In this document: in pieces, positions 5,114 through 9,346 of the stretch
How the letters are laid out: each line of letters begins with the position of its first letter
Position numbering within the stretch: position 1 is the first letter of the stretch
Assembly (NCBI GenBank): GCA_033764095.1
Contig: JANRJF010000098.1
Location: 1-9,346, forward strand
DNA length: 9,346 nucleotides
Source: JBDTMT01 sp033764095
GTDB taxonomy: Bacteria; Desulfobacterota; Binatia; HRBIN30; CADEER01
Direction: 5' to 3'
Program-made: the position numbers and the translations under genes
Notes under the pieces: generated by a model
Databases searched by the model: none
What the model was told of the DNA's origin: nothing
The model's input: only the letters and a program-made list of their open reading frames with translations

Positions 5114-6946
5114 TCAGTTCGCCGCCATCCGGCGGCGCTGGAACTCGAGCATGTTCGCGCGCACACGCGCGGCGTTCTGCTGGCAGTTGTTGGTGAACTT
5201 GCCGTAGGGGCGGTTCATCGGGGCGACGATGCGCCCTTTCTCCTCGCGGTTGAACTGGCGGACGTGCGACCGGTCCATTTCCGCGAACAGCGCTTCATCG
5301 GCGGCATCCTGGCGCACCGTACCGGCGAAGATGAAGCTCTTCTCGCTGCGGCTGCCGAGGTACGCCGACGGCGTGGAGACGTCGCGCTCGCTGCGCGACC
5401 AGCGGGTATTCCACGTGTAGCGTCCATCGCGGATGCCCACGTCGGCGGTGGCGATCTCGTCGCTCGACACCGCCAGCAGCGCCTCGTGATAGAAGCCGAT
5501 GTGCAGCGTCTCCATCACCGGCGAGGTGAAGGTGGTGGCGTCCTCGTAGCGGATGCGGAAGATCAGCGAATTCCCGGCGCTGCCGTGTTGGGTGTAGTAC
5601 TGCGCGGTCATCCGATCGACGTCGTCGACGTCGAGGCCGTAGGGGCGATAGCCGACGCCGCCGATCTCGCGCCCCCAGGCGACGCCGGCGAAGGTCGTCT
5701 CGATGCCCTGGATCAGCGCCGGCGGATCGAAGCGGCCGTGGTTGTCCGCCTGCACGAAGGTCTGCCCGCCGCCCAGTGCCAGGTCGATCCCTCTGCGCGC
5801 CCAGAGTGCCGAGGTGGGCGAGGAGAAGGCGCCGTCGAACCACGGCAGCTCGCCGATCGCTTCCGCGGCGACAGCGCTGCCGAGGAAGCTGAGCTCGAGG
5901 CCGCTCTGCCAGCTGCGGTGGTGCCAGAAGCCGGCGAGGTCGCCGAGCAGCTCGATGCCGCCGAGCGCCTGTCCCCAGACCGGCATGACCGGCTCGACGT
6001 AGGCCCAGACGCCGGGGGTCAGGCGGTGCACCAGGTGTGCGATGTCGCCGCTGAAGGCGGCGGCGCCGGACTTGAGACCGCTCGGATCGGTGCGGCCGAT
6101 CGGATCGCCGGCCGTGTAGCTGTAGCGGTGCAGCTGGTCGGCCGGATCGCGCGAGATGAATGTCGCCAGGTGCGCCAGATACCAGCGCGCGTTCAGATAG
6201 TACGCGCTGCAGACCGAATCGAGATACGCGCCGGCGTACTGATAGGGGTTGTCGGCGAGGTCGTAGCCGTCCGCGACGCTCGATGTGTCGTCCGTCGGTG
6301 CGCCGTACGGATCATAGCTGTAGGGCACGACCGTCTGCGCGTCGGCGTCGTAGACGCCGGCGGTGTCCTTGCGCGGGTTGAGCAGCACCTGCTCGGTGCC
6401 GTCGCTCAGGTAGCGCACCGGCCCGAGGAAGCTCGAAGACAGGCTGGTGGACGACTGGCTGACGTTGGCCATCCGCGGCGGCCGCGTTTCGTCGTAGTAG
6501 AATTGCAGCGTGTCGCCGGCCAGCGCCGTCGAGGCCATCTGGCTGTTGGGGTGGTACGCGTAGCTGATCGCCGCCTGGTTGCTCGGTTGGCAGGAGACGA
6601 GCCGATCGCGCGCGTCGTAGCCGAACTGCTGCGTCGGGTTGGTGCCCGGCGTCGGGCCGATGCCGATCAGGTTGCCGTTGGCGGCGCTGACCGTCCCGGT
6701 GCTCGGCGCCGCCGCGTTGGGGGTGAAGTTGTCCCAGGTGAGATAGACGGTGGTCGCCGGCTGCGCATCGACCTGGATGGTCACCGCGGTCGGGGCGCCG
6801 TCGGCGTCGTACTGGATCGTCGTCGTGGTGGTCTGCGTTGCGGTCTGCGCCACGGCGCGAGCCGCGCCGGCCGCGCACAAACCGGCGAGCGCGATCACGG
6901 TGAGGCAGCCCGCGTGCGCACGCCGCGCACAAATAGCGAGTTCCAT
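5114..6946 (-). CDS. Secreted short RHS protein with unique C-terminal domain (probable polymorphic toxin)
   Basis: The protein has 610 residues. A Sec signal peptide is visible: basic n-region (Arg8-Arg9), hydrophobic CLTVIALAGLCAAGA, and a likely cleavage after Ala-Val-Ala33. YD-type repeats follow (QFGYDARDRLVSC at 107-119; YAYHPNSQM). The RHS-associated core lies at about 209-291: YSYDPYG, NPYQYAGAYLDS, YYLNARWY, TFISRDPADQLHRYSY, and the terminal DPSGL (287-291) after which such proteins switch to variable tips. The tip (292-610) has hydrophobic segments around 320-365 and ends with Asn-Asn-Cys588-Gln-Gln-Asn-Ala; together with His482 in LHIGFYH this recalls permuted NlpC/P60-like (papain-fold) enzymes, which is tentative. 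The start at 6946 is supported by GGGGA six bases upstream and the signal peptide. The gene is coupled to the glycine-rich gene before it. No dedicated immunity gene follows directly. Confidence 0.87.
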   Translation of the reverse strand: MELAICARRAHAGCLTVIALAGLCAAGAARAVAQTATQTTTTTIQYDADGAPTAVTIQVDAQPATTVYLTWDNFTPNAAAPSTGTVSAANGNLIGIGPTPGTNPTQQFGYDARDRLVSCQPSNQAAISYAYHPNSQMASTALAGDTLQFYYDETRPPRMANVSQSSTSLSSSFLGPVRYLSDGTEQVLLNPRKDTAGVYDADAQTVVPYSYDPYGAPTDDTSSVADGYDLADNPYQYAGAYLDSVCSAYYLNARWYLAHLATFISRDPADQLHRYSYTAGDPIGRTDPSGLKSGAAAFSGDIAHLVHRLTPGVWAYVEPVMPVWGQALGGIELLGDLAGFWHHRSWQSGLELSFLGSAVAAEAIGELPWFDGAFSSPTSALWARRGIDLALGGGQTFVQADNHGRFDPPALIQGIETTFAGVAWGREIGGVGYRPYGLDVDDVDRMTAQYYTQHGSAGNSLIFRIRYEDATTFTSPVMETLHIGFYHEALLAVSSDEIATADVGIRDGRYTWNTRWSRSERDVSTPSAYLGSRSEKSFIFAGTVRQDAADEALFAEMDRSHVRQFNREEKGRIVAPMNRPYGKFTNNCQQNAARVRANMLEFQRRRMAAN

Positions 6947-6948
6947 GT

Positions 6949-9346
6949 TCAATCCCCGCTGAGGATGAAGCCGATCTCGACCGCCCCGTTGGTGGTTCCG
7001 GGCGCTCCACTCGGCACCGCGACGTTCTCCGTGGCGCCGACCGCATAGCTGCCGCCGCCGCCGCCGCCGTGCCCCTCGCTGCCGCCGGCACCGCCACCGC
7101 CGCCGCCACCCCACCCGCCGCCGCCGCCGCCGCCGATGTAATCGCTGCTCGAATCGTGCTTGCCCTCGCCGCCCTCGCCGTTCGCGCCGATGGTCGCCGG
7201 CGTGGCGTTGAGCCAGCCGGTCGACGACGACGCCCCGTTGCTGGTGTGCACTGGTCCGCCCATGCCGCCGATGCCGTCCGATCCGGCGCTGCCACCGTCG
7301 CCGGTGCCGTTGGCCGAACCACCGACGCCGGCCGAACCGCCGCCGGCATCGTCCGAATCGCCACCCGGCTGCGTCGCGCTGGCGTTGTAGCCGGCGAACG
7401 CCTGCCCGCCCGGGCCGCCGTCGTCGCCCGAGCCGGCGCCGCCGCCGCCGCCGGCGATGAGCAGGATGTTCTGCGTGCAGCCGCTGGTGGTCGGCGGCAG
7501 GCAGGCGCTGGTGCTGGAGAGATCGGCGCTGGAGACGATGGTCGACGAGCCGCCCTTGCCGGCCTCGTGGCTGCCGTCGCCGAGACTGCCGACGTAGTAG
7601 TAGAGCGTCGTCGAGCCGTAGGTGGACTGCAGGGACGCCAGCGTCGTGACCGTCTGCGCCATTCCCTGCGCGCCGCCGGCGAGCGTGCCGTCGTTCGCAC
7701 CGCCCTGCCCACCCCAGGCGCGAATCCACAGCGGCGTGTCGGTGCCGATGCTGACGCTCTGACCGGCGAGCGCCGCGGTGAAGCTCGCCAGCGTCGCGAT
7801 GCCCTGCAGGTCGACCGCCGAGGCGTTCGACGACAGCAGGCAGGAGACGCTCGACGCCGATGCGGTGCACGCCGCCGGCAGCGCGTAGCTGATCGTCAGC
7901 GCGCCGTCGTCTCCCGAATCGTTGCCGGGCGATTCCGGTGCCGACGTCGGTGCGCTGGCGTCGTAGGCGGTGTTCGCCGCCGCCCAGCTGCCGCCGCCGC
8001 CACCGCCGCCGCTGCCGCTGCAGTTGGCGTGGCCGTAGCCGCCGCTGCCGAAGCCACCGCCACCCTTGCCGCCGGTGACGTCGCAGTCGCTCGAACCGCC
8101 CGGACCGGAGCCGGCGTCCCAGGACTGCGGCGGGATCAGCGAGCCACTGTCATTCCAGCCGACGCTGCTCGAATAGCCGCCGACGCCGGCGTTGCCGCCG
8201 AGACTGCCGCCGTCGCCGGCACCGGTCGAATTGCCGCCGGTGCCGCCGTCGGCGCCGTCGGACTGTCCGCTCGAGCCGGCGACGCTCACCGCGTTGCCGC
8301 TGGGGGTGGTGTTGGCGCTGGCGGTGGCGCCGCCGCCGCCGTTGCCGCCGGTGTCCAGCCCTGCGCCGGACGAACCGCCGCCGCCGGCGATAAGCAGGAC
8401 GCCGATGCTCGATGGATCGGTGATGTCCTCCGCCACCGCCGAGGTCACCAGGCTCAACGGCTGCGCGATCAACACACTCGAGGCGCCGTCGTCGCCGATA
8501 TAGGCGTAGAGGCTCTGGTCGAAATCGTCCGGTGTGAGCACCGTCAACGCGAACCCGCCGGCGCCTCCGGAGCCGGTGTTGGCCTCGCCGCTCGCGCCCC
8601 AGGCGCTCACCTGCACGACGTCGGCGACGGTGGCGAGCGCCGCCGCCCACTCCTCGACGCCGAGGATGAACGACGACTCGGTCACCGTGCAGGTGACGGT
8701 CGAATCGGTCTGCGACAGCGTCGTGCCGAACGGGCACAGGCCGACGTCGCCGCAGCCGTGCGCATTCTCGCCAGCAGCGCCGATGCTGACCGCGTAGGGC
8801 GCGGTGCTGCCGACGCCGACCGACCACTCGTCCGCACTGCACGCATAGACGGCCGGATCGCTGGCGTTCAGGCGCAGCTTGAACAGCTGGCTGCCGGTGC
8901 CGGCGTCGTAGATCACCAGCGCCTCGTCGCTGAACAGCGTCTCGTAGCTGAGCGACTGCCCGGCGGCGATGAAGGCGCCATACGAGTTGTCGATCTGCAC
9001 CGGCGGCTCCCAGGCGGTCGGCGTGACGCTGGAGTTCTCCTGGTACCAGCTGGCGCAGCACTCCTTGCCTAGCACGATGGCGCCCGACAGGTGGTTGGTG
9101 ATCGCGTACTGGTAGGCGGTGCGGCTGTCCGGCGGCGTCGGCAGCTGCTTGCGCGTGCCGAGCGTCGGGTCGGTGTCGCCGCTCTCCTCGTACGCATAGC
9201 CGTAGCCGCAGTTGTCGAACCACTGCAGCGTGTTCACCGTGCTGGCGGCGATGTCGCCGAGCGCGTACTCGTCGGCGAGCGTGAAGCTGCCGATCAGCGG
9301 CTGGTCGGTGCTGCCGCCGTTCAGCGTGCCGAAGTCGCCGCTGGTG
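6949..9346 (-). CDS. Glycine-rich surface or secreted protein with two tandem glycine-rich modules (N terminus beyond window)
   Basis: The frame is open from the right edge (798 visible residues) and ends at a TGA two bases before the RHS start. The first ~230 visible residues are a mixed beta-type region with paired cysteines (KECCASWYQ; YACSADEW; HGCGDVGLCPFG). Then come two related modules. Each starts with a V-x-C motif, continues with V/I-x-A-W-G, LY-x-Y-(I/V)-G and LLIAGGGG, enters a long Gly/Ser/Asn region, and closes with G-A-(L/V)-x-I-x-(Y/F)-x-L. This layout matches the ALK-type glycine-rich domain (Gly_rich, PF12810 type) by pattern. High Gly, Ser, Thr, Asn and Cys content with few Lys points to an extracellular protein; no anchor is visible. 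A GTG at 9237 is not the start, because coding signal continues to the edge. The tight spacing with the RHS gene suggests they act together. Confidence 0.82.
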   Translation of the reverse strand, partial: TSGDFGTLNGGSTDQPLIGSFTLADEYALGDIAASTVNTLQWFDNCGYGYAYEESGDTDPTLGTRKQLPTPPDSRTAYQYAITNHLSGAIVLGKECCASWYQENSSVTPTAWEPPVQIDNSYGAFIAAGQSLSYETLFSDEALVIYDAGTGSQLFKLRLNASDPAVYACSADEWSVGVGSTAPYAVSIGAAGENAHGCGDVGLCPFGTTLSQTDSTVTCTVTESSFILGVEEWAAALATVADVVQVSAWGASGEANTGSGGAGGFALTVLTPDDFDQSLYAYIGDDGASSVLIAQPLSLVTSAVAEDITDPSSIGVLLIAGGGGSSGAGLDTGGNGGGGATASANTTPSGNAVSVAGSSGQSDGADGGTGGNSTGAGDGGSLGGNAGVGGYSSSVGWNDSGSLIPPQSWDAGSGPGGSSDCDVTGGKGGGGFGSGGYGHANCSGSGGGGGGGSWAAANTAYDASAPTSAPESPGNDSGDDGALTISYALPAACTASASSVSCLLSSNASAVDLQGIATLASFTAALAGQSVSIGTDTPLWIRAWGGQGGANDGTLAGGAQGMAQTVTTLASLQSTYGSTTLYYYVGSLGDGSHEAGKGGSSTIVSSADLSSTSACLPPTTSGCTQNILLIAGGGGGAGSGDDGGPGGQAFAGYNASATQPGGDSDDAGGGSAGVGGSANGTGDGGSAGSDGIGGMGGPVHTSNGASSSTGWLNATPATIGANGEGGEGKHDSSSDYIGGGGGGGWGGGGGGGAGGSEGHGGGGGGSYAVGATENVAVPSGAPGTTNGAVEIGFILSGD
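6952..7860 (-). repeat. Glycine-rich module 2 (coding repeat)
   Basis: About 303 residues at the C terminus of the glycine-rich protein, from the SSVSC motif to the stop. Landmarks: PLWIRAWGGQGG, LYYYVGSLGDG, NILLIAGGGGGAG, a GGGGGGGWGGGGGGGAGG run and AVEIGFIL at the end. On the plus strand it is seen as long CCG/GCC runs. Boundaries are approximate. Confidence 0.7.
6953..6957 (-). promoter_or_regulatory. Ribosome binding site of the RHS gene inside the end of the upstream gene
   Basis: GGGGA on the minus strand lies six bases before the ATG at 6946 and overlaps the last codons of the glycine-rich gene, as expected for translational coupling. It supports the 610-residue reading rather than the long upstream extension of that frame. 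Confidence 0.6.
7883..8706 (-). repeat. Glycine-rich module 1 (coding repeat)
   Basis: About 275 residues, from the TVTCTVTESS motif to GALTISYAL. Landmarks in the same order as module 2: VVQVSAWGASG, LYAYIGDDGA, VLLIAGGGGSSGAG, a glycine-rich stretch with GGGGGGGSW and the closing beta strand. It carries an extra short cysteine pair (SSDCDVTGG; HANCSGSG) that module 2 lacks. Boundaries are approximate. Confidence 0.7.

Noticed and set aside
4991..7048. 685-codon plus-strand open frame
   Set aside because: It lies opposite the RHS gene; its product is a Val/Arg/Ala/Asp mixture with no domain, typical of the antisense of a GC-rich coding gene.
6947..7870. Extension of the RHS frame upstream to 7870 (918 residues)
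   Set aside because: The added part is Arg-rich low-complexity sequence overlapping the glycine-rich gene; the ATG at 6946 starts a clean signal peptide with a ribosome site.
7060..8400. CCG/GCC trinucleotide runs as a microsatellite or CRISPR-like repeat
   Set aside because: They are in-frame glycine codons of the minus-strand gene; there is no regular repeat-spacer spacing.
7069..9072. 667-codon plus-strand open frame rich in Ala, Arg and Val
   Set aside because: It is the complement of the glycine-rich gene; the GGC glycine codons prevent stops on the other strand. The minus-strand reading has coherent modules.

Overview
The DNA is very GC-rich with strong third-position G/C. Gene content (a MASE1 membrane sensor, an OruR/ArgR-type AraC regulator, an RHS protein and integron attC sites) suggests a proteobacterium, probably gamma or beta; that placement is an inference. 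Left part (1-2118): a minus-strand gene cut by the window edge encodes an N-terminal MASE1 sensory membrane domain. It diverges from a complete plus-strand AraC-family regulator (1000-2025) across a 340-base gap. A short intergenic stretch with three tandem 8-base repeats follows.

Centre (2119-4725): the standout feature is an integron gene-cassette array with no integrase in view, a CALIN-type cluster. Five compact minus-strand genes are separated by five attC recombination sites (2119-2180, 2603-2700, 3025-3088, 3525-3608, 4144-4207). The sites have R''/R' core boxes of the RYYYAAC / GTTRRRY type and long imperfect stems; four of the five share an unpaired T at the same place. In array order from the upstream (right) end the cassettes encode: a HEAT-like protein of unknown function, a TPR protein, a small protein with a ClpX-type four-cysteine zinc finger, a three-helix membrane protein, and a Trp-rich soluble protein of unknown function. 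In every cassette the R'' box is the exact reverse complement of the R' box that opens the same cassette, which fixes all five boundaries independently of the gene calls. The upstream end (about 4719-4780) is odd: there is no normal attC there, only two closely spaced inverted core boxes that could be an attI-like simple site or a collapsed attC.

Right part (4726-9346): after a 388-base stretch without a convincing gene come two coupled minus-strand genes. The upstream one (6949 to beyond the right edge) encodes a large glycine-rich, apparently extracellular protein with two tandem ALK-type glycine-rich modules. Its stop codon lies two bases before the start of a secreted RHS protein (5114-6946) with a canonical RHS core and a unique C-terminal region that looks like a polymorphic-toxin tip, possibly a permuted papain/NlpC-like enzyme. 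The RHS gene and all cassettes point the same way, so read-through from the RHS operon could drive the array in the absence of an integron Pc promoter. The cassettes could also include proteins matching the toxin; both ideas are inference.
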